Source: Chitinophaga caeni
GTDB taxonomy: Bacteria; Bacteroidota; Bacteroidia; Chitinophagales; Chitinophagaceae
Reading direction: 5' to 3'
Assembly (NCBI RefSeq): GCF_002557795.1
Contig: NZ_CP023777.1
Coordinates: 806,001 to 870,000, forward strand
DNA length: 64,000 nucleotides
Position numbers and translations under genes: made by a program. Positions 1-10,274 of the stretch are shown here, piece after piece; positions within the stretch are counted from its first letter, which is position 1; each line of letters begins with the position of its first letter. The notes below the pieces were generated by a model, which saw only the letters and a list, made by a program, of their open reading frames with translations, made no database searches and was not told where the DNA came from.

Positions 1-1
1 G

Positions 2-1852
<1,851 letters not shown>

Positions 1853-1853
1853 T

Positions 1854-2294
1854 ATGACAGATGAATATTTCATGCAACAAGCGCTCCGGGAAGCTAAACT
1901 GGCATTAGAAGAAGGGGAAGTGCCGATTGGCGCCGTTGTAGTAGTACAAAACCAAATTATCGGCCGGGGGCATAACCAGGTAGAACGGCTAAACGATTGT
2001 ACCGCCCATGCGGAAATGATCGCGTTGACAGCGGCATTCAACAACCTGGGGAGTAAATACCTGGTGGATGCCACGCTTTACGTAAGCCTGGAGCCCTGCG
2101 TAATGTGTGCCGGCGCTTTGTATTGGAGTAAAATTGGGCGGATCGTTTACGCCGCGGCAGATGATAAAAACGGTTATAGAAGCGTTACGGGTCAACAATC
2201 ACCGTTTCACCCTAAGACGAAAGTTGAACTGGGCCCTTACGGTGAAGAGAGTTTAAACTTAATGCGGTCTTTCTTTGTACAAAGAAGAAAATGA
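1854..2294 (+). CDS. tadA: tRNA-specific adenosine deaminase TadA
   Basis: Deaminates the wobble adenosine of tRNA-Arg(ACG) to inosine. The 146-residue length is normal for the family. The zinc/catalytic motifs are visible: HAE within CTAHAEMIAL (His ligand and proton-shuttling Glu) and the PCVMC pair of Cys ligands. The start ATG is one base after the ligA stop. Only 8 bases separate its stop from the inverted end of a mobile element, so the native terminator of ligA-tadA was probably displaced by that insertion. A guanine or cytosine deaminase of the same fold is possible but less likely given the motif spacing. Confidence 0.93.
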   Translation: MTDEYFMQQALREAKLALEEGEVPIGAVVVVQNQIIGRGHNQVERLNDCTAHAEMIALTAAFNNLGSKYLVDATLYVSLEPCVMCAGALYWSKIGRIVYAAADDKNGYRSVTGQQSPFHPKTKVELGPYGEESLNLMRSFFVQRRK

Positions 2295-2302
2295 ATTTTA
2301 AT

Positions 2303-2635
2303 CATTGTTGTCCGACGAAAAATGCTTTAAAGGTACTTGAATTCCTTACCTGGTCAAGGATATAAGCGAAGGATGATACATTCAAAATCCGGGATCCCCC
2401 CGCCAAGAGAACCGTGGAACTTCGCACCGTTGATAGCGAAGGGTAGCTTGGCCATACAGTAGTAGAAAGGCCAGATAGAGCGATCAAATTGGCGGCCGTA
2501 ATGGCCAATTTGTGCCCTTTTTTGGTACCTTTTTTGGGTAAACAAAAAAGTACAAGAAACGAGCAGGTGAACATTGAACCGAACTATTGAGGGATCAAAA
2601 GCGTTCCCCGGTTAAAATTTAGTCGGACAACAATG
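2303..2635 (-). mobile_element. MITE-like element, copy A (333 bp, non-autonomous)
   Basis: A non-coding element bounded by 14-bp perfect inverted ends: CATTGTTGTCCGAC at 2303-2316 and its reverse complement at 2622-2635. It is flanked by a perfect 9-bp direct repeat AATTTTAAT (2294-2302 and 2636-2644) that looks like a target-site duplication. Read on the minus strand it aligns closely with the copy at 30351-30587 over its first ~200 bp and last ~24 bp; the copies differ mainly by about 96 bp of extra sequence here (roughly 2325-2420). No transposase is present. A 90-codon minus-strand frame inside it resembles no known protein and is treated as spurious. A 9-bp duplication is typical of several DDE transposases, including IS4-group members; which one moves this element cannot be told. 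Confidence 0.85.
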
Positions 2636-2644
2636 AATTTTAAT

Positions 2645-2925
2645 ATCTAAATGGGATTAACAGGCAGGGAAGAATGGGTTAATAAAAACAATCGATGCCA
2701 TCCAAGGAGATTTCCCTTCACATGGATGGAACATGATTTGATAACTTTTCTACCGACACACCCGTAATGCTTATTTGAGCAAGCATTACGGTGAGACTTC
2801 GGAGAAAGGTAAGGTTATTACCCCGGGTTAAGAAAACGGATGTAAGACCGACTTGTAGCGAAACTGGCGGCTACAAACAATGAACGAATAGGAACGAACA
2901 ATGCATGAAAGACTATATCTTCCAA
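2645..2925. other. Intergenic region with one stem-loop
   Basis: No convincing gene here. A perfect 11-bp stem-loop lies at 2762-2772 and 2781-2791 with an 8-nt loop; it is not followed by a T-tract, so it is not a clear terminator. Nothing else is recognised. Confidence 0.5.
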
Positions 2926-3135
2926 TTATAAAATTTGATGTTTCCTAAAGAAAATAAATACGTCATCTAGCTCTATCTGCTTAAGTTGGTAGGCCAACTG
3001 GGTTTTCAGATCCTGGGTTTCTTCTTTTATTTTCCTATACTGATTTTTCAATAATTCATATTTTGATATGATTTGATCGGGAGTTGCAGTACGATCAAGC
3101 ATCAAAATGTTATACGCTTTTTCTTCGGTTATCAT
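2926..3135 (-). CDS. Small J-domain-like protein (hypothetical)
   Basis: A 69-residue protein of unknown function. I prefer the inner ATG at 3135 because the 12 residues added by the upstream ATG at 3171 look unlike a protein N-terminus. Residues 5-30 (AYNILMLD, then ATPDQI and SKYELLKNQYRK) follow the pattern of J-domain helices I and II (YxxLGL, ATxxEIxxAYRxLxxxYH), but the HPD tripeptide that stimulates Hsp70 ATPase is absent. The rest is predicted to be a charged helix. It stands alone between a mobile element and a regulator gene. A degenerate J-like fold is inference from pattern only. Confidence 0.5.
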   Translation of the reverse strand: MITEEKAYNILMLDRTATPDQIISKYELLKNQYRKIKEETQDLKTQLAYQLKQIELDDVFIFFRKHQIL

Positions 3136-3228
3136 AGTGATACATATTTCAAAAAACGACCCGGCTAACACTCAAAAGTTCATTATCAACGTTCAGGCTA
3201 CTAAATTAGTGGAGTTATAGTCTCGGGC

Positions 3229-3250
3229 AAATACCCAAGCTTGGGTATTT
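3229..3250. promoter_or_regulatory. Perfect 22-bp palindrome (possible operator or hairpin)
   Basis: AAATACCCAAG is followed directly by its exact reverse complement, with an AAGCTT centre. It lies about 95 bp upstream of the small minus-strand gene starting at 3135 and downstream of the PAS-LuxR gene. The plus strand continues into a short T-run, so a weak plus-strand terminator is possible; a dimeric-regulator site is equally possible. Confidence 0.4.
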
Positions 3251-3473
3251 TTGTTAAAAAAATGATGAAATACCGTCTTTTTTCCCCTTTCGATAGATCA
3301 TTGCCCCTTTCTTTTAATAGTAAATTCTTAATGTTTTATCGATATGATTAGCAACTTGTTAATTAAAAAACATAAAAAATATAAATAAATTAATTTATTA
3401 TATAATATATATAAAATGTAGTATATAGTAAGCCCGGTAAGCTTTTTGTTGGTATAATAAAAATATATATGTT

Positions 3474-4175
3474 TTATTGCACCCCTATTTGTTTGGCTAG
3501 GGCAACGAGTTCCGAAGTATTGCGTACTTTAAGTTTGAGCCTTATGTTCTTCCTGTGGGTTTCAACGGTATACCTGCTGAGGCTCAAAAATCCAGCAATT
3601 TCCTTATTGTTTTTCCCTTGTGCGGCAAGCATGAAAATATCTTTCTCGCGGGGAGTTAGCTTGTTTAAAATGCTTTCATTGCTTTTCCGGAGTACTTCCC
3701 TCAACGCCTCGCTGATCTGGTTACTAGTATTAATGGCATATGAGAAATCCAGGAATACGCAGAGTACGTCCTGGAGGTTTCCAAATTCGTCATGCTTATA
3801 TGGTATTCCTAATCCAACCACCCATTTCCAATCTTCATCATTGCGGCCCTTTACTCTTAAAACACCGCCGAATAAAGGTTGATTATCTTTAAACTGGTTG
3901 CGTGCTACCAATGCAATATCAAAATCTTCCGGGTGCATAATTTCTTTAAAAAATTCCATGCCCTTCTCCGTGATCTCATCCAAGGTATACCCCATGGTAT
4001 CTTCCATCGTCTTGTTGCACCAATTGATCGATTTCCGCTCATTATTAGATGTATAAACCATTGCCGGCATCTCATCCATGATCTTCCTCAACCGTTCCAA
4101 TTGGCTTTTTAAATGCGTATTCTCCGATATCAAAGCATCTAGAGAGTCGCTATGTGCTGTGCCCATGTCCTGCAT
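3474..4175 (-). CDS. PAS domain LuxR-family transcriptional regulator
   Basis: A 233-residue predicted DNA-binding regulator in the cytoplasm. A short N-terminal coiled segment (residues ~10-35) leads into a PAS domain (~35-150; MVYTSN, WCNKTMEDTMGYTLDEI and HPEDF are typical PAS elements). A C-terminal LuxR/NarL helix-turn-helix follows (~170-230; LTPREKDIFMLAAQGKNNKE, then TVETHRKNI). It has no phosphoacceptor receiver domain and no membrane segment, so the input is probably a soluble ligand or a partner protein bound by PAS. It is alone on its strand with AT-rich flanks; its target genes cannot be deduced. Confidence 0.88.
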   Translation of the reverse strand: MQDMGTAHSDSLDALISENTHLKSQLERLRKIMDEMPAMVYTSNNERKSINWCNKTMEDTMGYTLDEITEKGMEFFKEIMHPEDFDIALVARNQFKDNQPLFGGVLRVKGRNDEDWKWVVGLGIPYKHDEFGNLQDVLCVFLDFSYAINTSNQISEALREVLRKSNESILNKLTPREKDIFMLAAQGKNNKEIAGFLSLSRYTVETHRKNIRLKLKVRNTSELVALAKQIGVQ

Positions 4176-4419
4176 ATGGTTTTATTTAAACAAACAATAG
4201 TGAAAGGGTACAAAAACAAAATCCTTACGAATATAAAAATTCCTTGGGTAATAGTTATAACACTTATATGTAAATATAAATGAATTTATCATATATGGAA
4301 ATATAATATTTTACTGCAATAACGGTTCAGTAACAGCTTGGCGTTCTTTTTGTTGCGTTTAAAATGTGTACTTTTTTGCGGTTCTTATCCTTCGATTAAA
4401 AGATTGACAATTAATTCAA

Positions 4420-4450
4420 TTTGACAATACAAGGGAAGGCTGTAAATTTG
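4420..4450 (+). promoter_or_regulatory. Bacteroidota-type promoter of superoxide dismutase gene
   Basis: The -33 element TTTG (4420-4423) and the -7 element TAAATTTG (4443-4450) are separated by 19 bp, matching the Bacteroidota primary sigma consensus TTTG-N19..21-TAnnTTTG. Transcription would start near 4456, leaving a leader of about 40 nt before the ATG at 4497. Confidence 0.75.
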
Positions 4451-4496
4451 GTGACGCGAAAGAAAACTCATTTTTGAACCCATAAAAAATTGGATT

Positions 4497-5099
4497 ATGG
4501 CTTTTACACTTCCTGCATTACCATATGCAAGCGATGCATTAGAACCGCATTTTGATAAAATGACGATGGAAATTCACCACGGCAAACACCATCAAGCTTA
4601 TGTTGATAATTTAAACAAAGCTGTTGCCGGTACTGAAAATGAAAACAAATCTTTAGAGGAATTGGTTGCAAATGCTGGTAAATACGGTGCTGCAGTTAGA
4701 AATAACGGTGGTGGTCACTGGAACCATAGCTTCTTCTGGGTAAGCTTATCTCCAGATGGCGGCGGTCAGCCTTCCGGTAAATTAGCTGATGCTATCAACA
4801 GCGCTTTCGGTTCCTTCGATGCTTTTAAAGAAAAATTCAACGCAGCCGGTATGGGCCGTTTCGGTTCCGGTTGGGCTTGGTTGATCGTTAAAGACGGTAA
4901 AGTAGAGATCACTTCTACTCCAAACCAAGACAACCCTTTAATGGATGTTGCCGAAACTAAAGGTACCCCTTTATTGGGTGTAGATGTTTGGGAACACGCC
5001 TATTATCTTAAATATCAAAACCGCAGGGCCGAATACCTGAACGCATTCTGGAACCTAGTTAAGTGGGATGAGGTTGCTAAGAGGTTTGATGCTGCCTAA
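4497..5099 (+). CDS. sodA: Superoxide dismutase, Mn/Fe family (Mn-type residues)
   Basis: Converts superoxide to hydrogen peroxide and oxygen. The 200-residue length is normal and there is no signal peptide, so it is cytoplasmic. Metal ligands are in the usual places: His in HHGKHHQAY near residue 27, His in WNHSFFW, and Asp/His in DVWEHAYY. The GGGHWNH context and the Gln of NQDNPL are features of manganese enzymes rather than iron enzymes, although cambialistic activity cannot be excluded. It has its own promoter and a strong terminator, so it is a single-gene unit. Confidence 0.95.
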   Translation: MAFTLPALPYASDALEPHFDKMTMEIHHGKHHQAYVDNLNKAVAGTENENKSLEELVANAGKYGAAVRNNGGGHWNHSFFWVSLSPDGGGQPSGKLADAINSAFGSFDAFKEKFNAAGMGRFGSGWAWLIVKDGKVEITSTPNQDNPLMDVAETKGTPLLGVDVWEHAYYLKYQNRRAEYLNAFWNLVKWDEVAKRFDAA

Positions 5100-5166
5100 G
5101 GTTCAGGGATTTTTTGGATTTAGGGATGGCACGGATTTTTTGTGTGTTCCTTATTTCTGATGGATA

Positions 5167-5198
5167 AAAAAACGGGATGATGTTTCATCCCGTTTTTT
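5167..5198 (+). terminator. Intrinsic terminator after superoxide dismutase gene
   Basis: Perfect 14-bp stem (5167-5180 with 5185-5198), TGTT loop, stem ending in a run of T. The symmetrical A/T flanks would let it also work for the convergent minus-strand gene ending at 5256. Confidence 0.85.
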
Positions 5199-5255
5199 GT
5201 TTTTATTCGTTCCTTTTTATCAATTTTAATCAACCAAAAGGTTGATCGTGTTTGA

Positions 5256-6038
5256 CTAAAGTTGTTTGACCTTTACATTTTTAAACCAGATCTCGCTGCC
5301 GTGATCTTGGAATACGATGTGTCCTTTTTTTACGGAGCCGTAATGTTCGGCATCTTTCCACTTTCCTTCGGCTTTGTGCTTTTTCCACTCGTCTGTCCAA
5401 AGTTCGTAATCGGCTACTTTTTCACCGTTCAGCCAGTGTTCTACATGGCCTTTGTTTACGATGATTTTCGTGGTGTTCCATTCCCCAATTGGCTTTGCGG
5501 CCATCTTTAAAGGTGGGTTCATCGCGTAGTTGGCGCCGGTTTTTTGCCAATCTTCCAGTTTTTCCGGGAAGTTATTGTCATCGATTAATTGGTATTCCGG
5601 CCCGCTGAGATAAGAAGCATCGAAATCCTCGGAAACCAGGTACAAGATACCGCTGTTTCCTTGGGGCGACAATTTCCAATCGGCAGTAAATTCGAAGTTA
5701 TCAAATTCTTTATCGGTAACCAGGTCACCACGCATATCACTTTTATCTGTCGAGCTACCTGCGCAATGCAGCAACCCGTTTTCAGCGCTCCAAGTGTTGG
5801 ATGCTTTCCCTTTATATATGTGCCAACCATCAAGGTTTTTACCATTAAATAATAATTGCCATCCACCAGTTGCTTCGGCATCTGTTAATGTATTGGCAGA
5901 AGGATCCACCACATCACCTGTAACGGTTACGCTATCTTTCGTTGCCGTGCTATCAGCATCACTTTTATTGGAAGTATTTGCACAGGAAACCGCTAACAAA
6001 GTTGCGGCACTCAATGCTGGGATGAATAATTTTCTCAT
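5256..6038 (-). CDS. DUF1080 (3-keto-disaccharide hydrolase-like) lipoprotein
   Basis: A 260-residue exported lipoprotein: the signal peptide ends in the lipobox LAVSC with lipidated Cys at residue 19, followed by a Ser/Thr/Asp-rich linker to about residue 55. The rest is a single DUF1080 concanavalin-like sandwich beginning GWQLLFNGKNLDGWH and containing GNSGILY. Some members of this family hydrolyse 3-keto-glycosides. The gene follows a Gfo/Idh/MocA oxidoreductase gene after 11 bp on the same strand, a common partnership in which the oxidoreductase makes or reduces 3-keto sugars. The specific substrate is unknown. Confidence 0.88.
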   Translation of the reverse strand: MRKLFIPALSAATLLAVSCANTSNKSDADSTATKDSVTVTGDVVDPSANTLTDAEATGGWQLLFNGKNLDGWHIYKGKASNTWSAENGLLHCAGSSTDKSDMRGDLVTDKEFDNFEFTADWKLSPQGNSGILYLVSEDFDASYLSGPEYQLIDDNNFPEKLEDWQKTGANYAMNPPLKMAAKPIGEWNTTKIIVNKGHVEHWLNGEKVADYELWTDEWKKHKAEGKWKDAEHYGSVKKGHIVFQDHGSEIWFKNVKVKQL

Positions 6039-6049
6039 ATCACTAGATT

Positions 6050-7438
6050 TTATTTATTGATGAGTTTTAAGTTTTTAGGATCCCAGTAAACGATCTTGTT
6101 ACTGAAATAGCTATCGTTGCAAAGCAAAGCAGGTGCAGCCGCGCGGTAACCAAACAGTGCATCTTCACTGACTTTACCATTAGTACGCATCGCGTTGAAC
6201 AGGTTATAGAAGTGATCGAAGTGAGCGCCTTTATAACCTTCTTCTGCTTCGTATATCAGCTTATCCGGCGGTAACATGCTCTTACGATCGTAAACATATT
6301 GCCTACCATTTTCTTGAGCTTTCTTGGTTTGTAATAACGGATCATCTTCTGCTGAATATGCCTTGTTGCGGTATAATGTTACGCGATCCCATTCTACTGT
6401 CATAGAACCTTCGCTACCCACCATGCGCAAGTAGTTAGTACCACCGGTGCCATCAACGAAGTTCACCCTTAATGACAAGTTAAAGGCAGGGTGTACCTGT
6501 GTTTCAGGGTAGTCAAACATACCGAGCATAATATCGGGTACCTCGCGGCCATCTTTCCAATAGCGTAAACCTCCGGTTGCCATCACTTTATTAGGCCCCA
6601 TAGAACCTGTAACGAAGTGTAAACTGGAGAACAGGTGAACGAATAAGTCACCGGACACGCCCGTACCGTAATCACGGTAATTTCTCCAGCGGAAGAAACG
6701 AACCGGATCAAAGTCCCTCTTGGTGGTATTCGCTAAGAATCGATCCCAATCAACAGTTTTCGGGGAAGCATCAGCGGGGATCGGGTATTGCCAAGCGCCG
6801 AATGGAGACATCCTCGCCCAGAAACCTTCCGCGTAGTTCAATTCACCGATCGCACCATCTTTCAGCAATTGTTTGGCTTTTTCGTTACCCAGAGAACTCA
6901 TCCCCTGGCTACCAACTTGGAATACAACTTTATTATTATTTTGTGCAGCTACTACGGCTGGTCCTTCGGTAATATCATGTACCATGGGTTTTTCGCAGTA
7001 CACGGACTTACCTTTATTCATTGCTGCAACGGAAATATCTTTATGCCAATGATCCGGAGTTGCAATGATAACCGCATCCACATCTTTGCGGTCCAATACT
7101 TCGCGGAAATCGCGGGTCGTAAAGATATCGTTGCCCCATTTCTTCTTGGCATCCGCTAAGCGTCCATCATAAAGATCACAAGCACCGATGAGCTTAACAC
7201 CCGGTACGGTGATGGCAGTATTAGCATCGGCAGTTCCCATACCGCCGGCCCCGATTAACGCGATCTGAATTTGATCATTAGCGCTATAATGGGATTTTTC
7301 CCTTGCCAAAGATTCAATATTTCTTTTGCGATCCGCGGCCGTGATAATGTTTGGCAACAGCGATGCTCCAATAACCCCCTTGGCTACCTTGGAGATAAAC
7401 CCACGGCGGTTGTTGTTTTCATTGGAATTTACTGGCAT
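6050..7438 (-). CDS. Gfo/Idh/MocA family oxidoreductase with Tat signal
   Basis: A 462-residue NAD(P)-dependent sugar oxidoreductase, predicted to be exported folded: the N-terminus carries twin arginines in NNRRGFISKVAKG followed by a hydrophobic stretch. A Rossmann domain follows (GAGGMG), with the family motif EKP in YCEKPMV and a C-terminal alpha/beta substrate domain. Its 3' end is 11 bp from a DUF1080 hydrolase gene, so the pair likely acts on the same glycoside in the periplasm. A tatC gene in this window (49838-50686) would supply the export route. Confidence 0.9.
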   Translation of the reverse strand: MPVNSNENNNRRGFISKVAKGVIGASLLPNIITAADRKRNIESLAREKSHYSANDQIQIALIGAGGMGTADANTAITVPGVKLIGACDLYDGRLADAKKKWGNDIFTTRDFREVLDRKDVDAVIIATPDHWHKDISVAAMNKGKSVYCEKPMVHDITEGPAVVAAQNNNKVVFQVGSQGMSSLGNEKAKQLLKDGAIGELNYAEGFWARMSPFGAWQYPIPADASPKTVDWDRFLANTTKRDFDPVRFFRWRNYRDYGTGVSGDLFVHLFSSLHFVTGSMGPNKVMATGGLRYWKDGREVPDIMLGMFDYPETQVHPAFNLSLRVNFVDGTGGTNYLRMVGSEGSMTVEWDRVTLYRNKAYSAEDDPLLQTKKAQENGRQYVYDRKSMLPPDKLIYEAEEGYKGAHFDHFYNLFNAMRTNGKVSEDALFGYRAAAPALLCNDSYFSNKIVYWDPKNLKLINK

Positions 7439-7878
7439 TCTTGATTGTTTTATTGCTAATTAAAAATGTGTGCTGCTTGGTTTTCAGTAGATCAAAATAA
7501 AAATTATTGATAGCAATTCATAATTTTTTACACTACTGGTAAATGGAGGCGATAACTGTACAGAAAACCCTTTCCAGATATATCAATTTATTTTATCAAC
7601 AGCAATAATAACGTGTATACGTTCCCGTAAACAAGTAAATGATAAATTAAATTGTGAATTTATAAATAGATTAAGAGTAGCACTTATCCCCGCATTGATT
7701 CCGGGTATTAAGATAATAATCCATCCTGATATTTAATAATCCCTTCGCGGAACGAACAGTAGACACCTGTTCATCTTATTAATAATCAGCAAGTTAACAA
7801 TGTATATAAATTTCTTTCAGCACATTTCAGCGATGGGCCAGGTAGTAAATAAATGGTAAAGGCTTGCAAAAACGGGTA
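7439..7878. other. Intergenic region, no gene seen
   Basis: AT-rich sequence between two minus-strand genes. It contains only a short interrupted inverted repeat (GAACAG at 7754-7759 and CTGTTC at 7767-7772). No RNA gene, coding region or full promoter was recognised. Confidence 0.5.
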
Positions 7879-9534
7879 TCACTCGCTGGTGCCTTTCAAT
7901 ATTGCCTTATATCTAAGTGGATCTTCCAATAGCTGCACAGCTGCGGCTACATCGGTATCCCAGGTTAAACTCTTTTGGATACGCCCCCTTTGAAAGTAAT
8001 ACCTATTCACGATATCTTCTTCGATCAACCTTTTTACTTCTTCTTTATGTTTCAAAATATCTTGCTTCTTATCGTGGTGAATCTTTTGCTGTAATAGTTC
8101 ATATTCTTTCTTTACAGCATCGAAATAATTCTCCTTTTCCGCCTGTTCCTTAAAGCTTTCCAGGGCAATCTCACTATTGGTTTGATAGTTGTAATCCTTG
8201 TCTTCGATATACTTTAGGAACTGCTCGAAATCTTTATCGGTAAATTCGAAATTACCCGGTTCGGGGATAGTCTTATGGCGGTAATAATAATTCGTTACAT
8301 AATCAAAAATATATTGTTTCCTAATTAAGGAAACCGCGATAGGACTATAATAAGAAACTGGAATTTTCTCATCTGGTTCAATACCGCCGCCATCTTTCAC
8401 GGGTCGGCCATTCGAAGTGAAAAATGTTTTCTTTAAGGAGTCGGGAACATGGCTTACTTCACCATCTTCCCCCCTGTGCGAATAATCTATTGCTTGAATA
8501 CATCTGCCGCTCGGGGTATAATATTTTGCAGTAGTTACTTTTAACTTAGCATTATATGGCAATGGCCGCGTGGTCTGTACCAGCCCTTTACCGAACGATA
8601 ACTGTCCGAGTATAACCCCGCGATCCAAATCCTGGACAGCCCCGGCTACAATTTCGGCAGCGGAGGCAGAGTTGCGGTTAGTTAGTACAACCAGGGGAGT
8701 ATTGATATCAACAGCAGGTTGCATAGTTCTATATTCACGATCCCAGTTCTTTACTTTACCCTTGGTGCTAACAACCAGTTGTCCTTTATCGATAAAAATA
8801 TTAGCTAAAGCCACGGCTTCGTCCAGTAAACCACCGGGGTTTCCCCTAAGATCAAGGATAATACCTTTAATATTCTTGTTTTCAGATCTCAGCTTTTCGT
8901 ATGCTTCCTGCACTTGGTGGGCGCTCATCTCCGTGAATTGAATCATCTTGATATAAGCCATTTTACCTACCATACCGTAATAACTAACAGGGTGCACGTT
9001 TATTTCCTCCCTCACGATATGCCTGGGGGTATCTTTCCCGGTAACAGGATTTCGCAATAAAATATCTAAACCGGTCCCGGCATTTCCTTTTAGAAATTTG
9101 CTTACTTCTTCATTAGAAAGCCCCTTGGCATCTTTTCCATCGAGTTTAATGATTATGTCGCCAACCCTGACGCCGGCTTTTTCCATCGGACCCCCTTCAT
9201 AAATATCGGTGATACGTGTCCAGGTGCTATCAGTGATGGTTGCCGCGCCAATGCCCCCGTATTTTCCGGTAGCCATGAACTTGAGTTCTTCGAGGTTCTC
9301 TTCCGGGATAAAATCTGTGTAGGGGTCGGTTTCTTCGAGGATCGCTTGTATGCCGTGGTTCATCAGTTCTTCCGGGGGAAGTTCATCCACGTAATAAGTA
9401 TTCAATTCGCGGTAAAAAGCGGCGAAAATATCGAGGTTTTTAGCTATTTGGAAGTATTTATCGTTCTCGTTAAAACCGAGCGCTAAAACGGCTAATAAAA
9501 GCAGCGGCATCGCTACTTTGAAAATATTTTTCAT
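7879..9534 (-). CDS. S41 family C-terminal processing peptidase
   Basis: A 551-residue periplasmic serine protease of the tail-specific (CtpA/Prc) family. The start is placed at the ATG at 9534, where a hydrophobic signal/anchor begins (KVAMPLLLLAVLALGF); the longer frame upstream runs into yidD sequence. After the signal come a helical N-terminal region, a PDZ domain (GIGAATI to LKGNAGTGLDILL) and the S41 core, with catalytic Ser in NSASAAEIVAGA and Lys in SFGKGLVQT. A helical C-terminal tail completes it. It is the last gene of the rpmH-rnpA-yidD run, 55 bp after yidD. Confidence 0.93.
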   Translation of the reverse strand: MKNIFKVAMPLLLLAVLALGFNENDKYFQIAKNLDIFAAFYRELNTYYVDELPPEELMNHGIQAILEETDPYTDFIPEENLEELKFMATGKYGGIGAATITDSTWTRITDIYEGGPMEKAGVRVGDIIIKLDGKDAKGLSNEEVSKFLKGNAGTGLDILLRNPVTGKDTPRHIVREEINVHPVSYYGMVGKMAYIKMIQFTEMSAHQVQEAYEKLRSENKNIKGIILDLRGNPGGLLDEAVALANIFIDKGQLVVSTKGKVKNWDREYRTMQPAVDINTPLVVLTNRNSASAAEIVAGAVQDLDRGVILGQLSFGKGLVQTTRPLPYNAKLKVTTAKYYTPSGRCIQAIDYSHRGEDGEVSHVPDSLKKTFFTSNGRPVKDGGGIEPDEKIPVSYYSPIAVSLIRKQYIFDYVTNYYYRHKTIPEPGNFEFTDKDFEQFLKYIEDKDYNYQTNSEIALESFKEQAEKENYFDAVKKEYELLQQKIHHDKKQDILKHKEEVKRLIEEDIVNRYYFQRGRIQKSLTWDTDVAAAVQLLEDPLRYKAILKGTSE

Positions 9535-9589
9535 ATAGTGTGGTCTAAATGAATCAAAGCGATCAAAAATAACCGGCGGATATGGCAGA

Positions 9590-9820
9590 TCAAGGAACCG
9601 GATCGTAGCCGTGGCCACCCCAGGGGTGGCAGGAGAGGATCCGCTTGACGGTAAGGTACCCACCTTTAAAGAGGCCGTATTTCTTCAGCGCTTGCAGCCC
9701 GTATTGGGAGCAAGTGGGCGTATACCGGCATTTACTTCCTAATAACGGGGAAATACACCATTGGTATATCTTGATTAAAAAAATAAACGGGTAGCTAAGC
9801 CAGCGGAGTACTTGTTTCAT
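9590..9820 (-). CDS. yidD: Membrane protein insertion efficiency factor YidD
   Basis: A 76-residue membrane-associated protein that assists YidC-dependent insertion. It shows the family signature [20 protein letters not shown] followed by QY, the amphipathic N-terminus, and the closing [12 protein letters not shown]. It sits 12 bp after rnpA in the widely conserved rpmH-rnpA-yidD order. Confidence 0.96.
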   Translation of the reverse strand: MKQVLRWLSYPFIFLIKIYQWCISPLLGSKCRYTPTCSQYGLQALKKYGLFKGGYLTVKRILSCHPWGGHGYDPVP

Positions 9821-9832
9821 AAATTACGGCAT

Positions 9833-10249
9833 TCAAATCTCACTGGAACCGGGTTCAACACTCATTTTGAGTATTTCCTTTTCCAACCGATTTAAAATTA
9901 GCGAAAATTTATGGCGAAGCGGTGTGAATTCGGGGATTTTTTTATCGGTATAAATGAAAAATACCGCCAATTGCAATTGTTTTTCCTGCAATAATTGCAG
10001 GAGGGGAGATTTATGTAAGCGCCAACATTCACGTCCTAAACGCTTGATGCGGTTCCGGTCGACAGCCCGGGGAAATTTCCGGGAGGAAACAGTAAATCCT
10101 GCTTGGGCAGGGGCATTCGCAGGCAGTTCAGCGATCATAAAGATGACCCTGTATGGGAAAAGAGAAAACGCTTTTCCATCCTGAAAAAGCGTTTCGACCA
10201 GTTTCCTACTTTTTAACCTTTCTTCCTTTTTAAAAGAATAAGTCTTTAT
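9833..10249 (-). CDS. rnpA: Ribonuclease P protein component RnpA (non-standard start)
   Basis: Protein subunit of RNase P, which trims 5' leaders from pre-tRNA. The core contains the family motif KFPRAVDRNRIKRLGRE. The first ATG in frame (10138) would give only 101 residues and lose a conserved N-terminal region. The frame upstream of it clearly encodes typical RnpA sequence (KKEERLKSRKLVETLFQDGK) back to an in-frame TAA near 10262. In that stretch there is no ATG, GTG or TTG. The best match to family N-termini puts the start at an ATA (10249-10247) reading xKTYSFKK, giving 138 residues; an ATT at 10261 is the alternative. Either start lies within 26 bp of the rpmH stop. Confidence 0.85.
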   Translation of the reverse strand: MKTYSFKKEERLKSRKLVETLFQDGKAFSLFPYRVIFMIAELPANAPAQAGFTVSSRKFPRAVDRNRIKRLGRECWRLHKSPLLQLLQEKQLQLAVFFIYTDKKIPEFTPLRHKFSLILNRLEKEILKMSVEPGSSEI

Positions 10250-10274
10250 AGCAAAGTAAATTTATCTGCGATTC

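Noticed and set aside
2302..2574. 90-codon minus-strand ORF inside MITE copy A
   Set aside because: It spans the element's inverted end and hairpin remnant, is not kept in copy B, and has no recognisable protein features.
9535..9663. Longer S41 peptidase N-terminus starting at 9663
   Set aside because: It would read through yidD in another frame and place the signal peptide internally.
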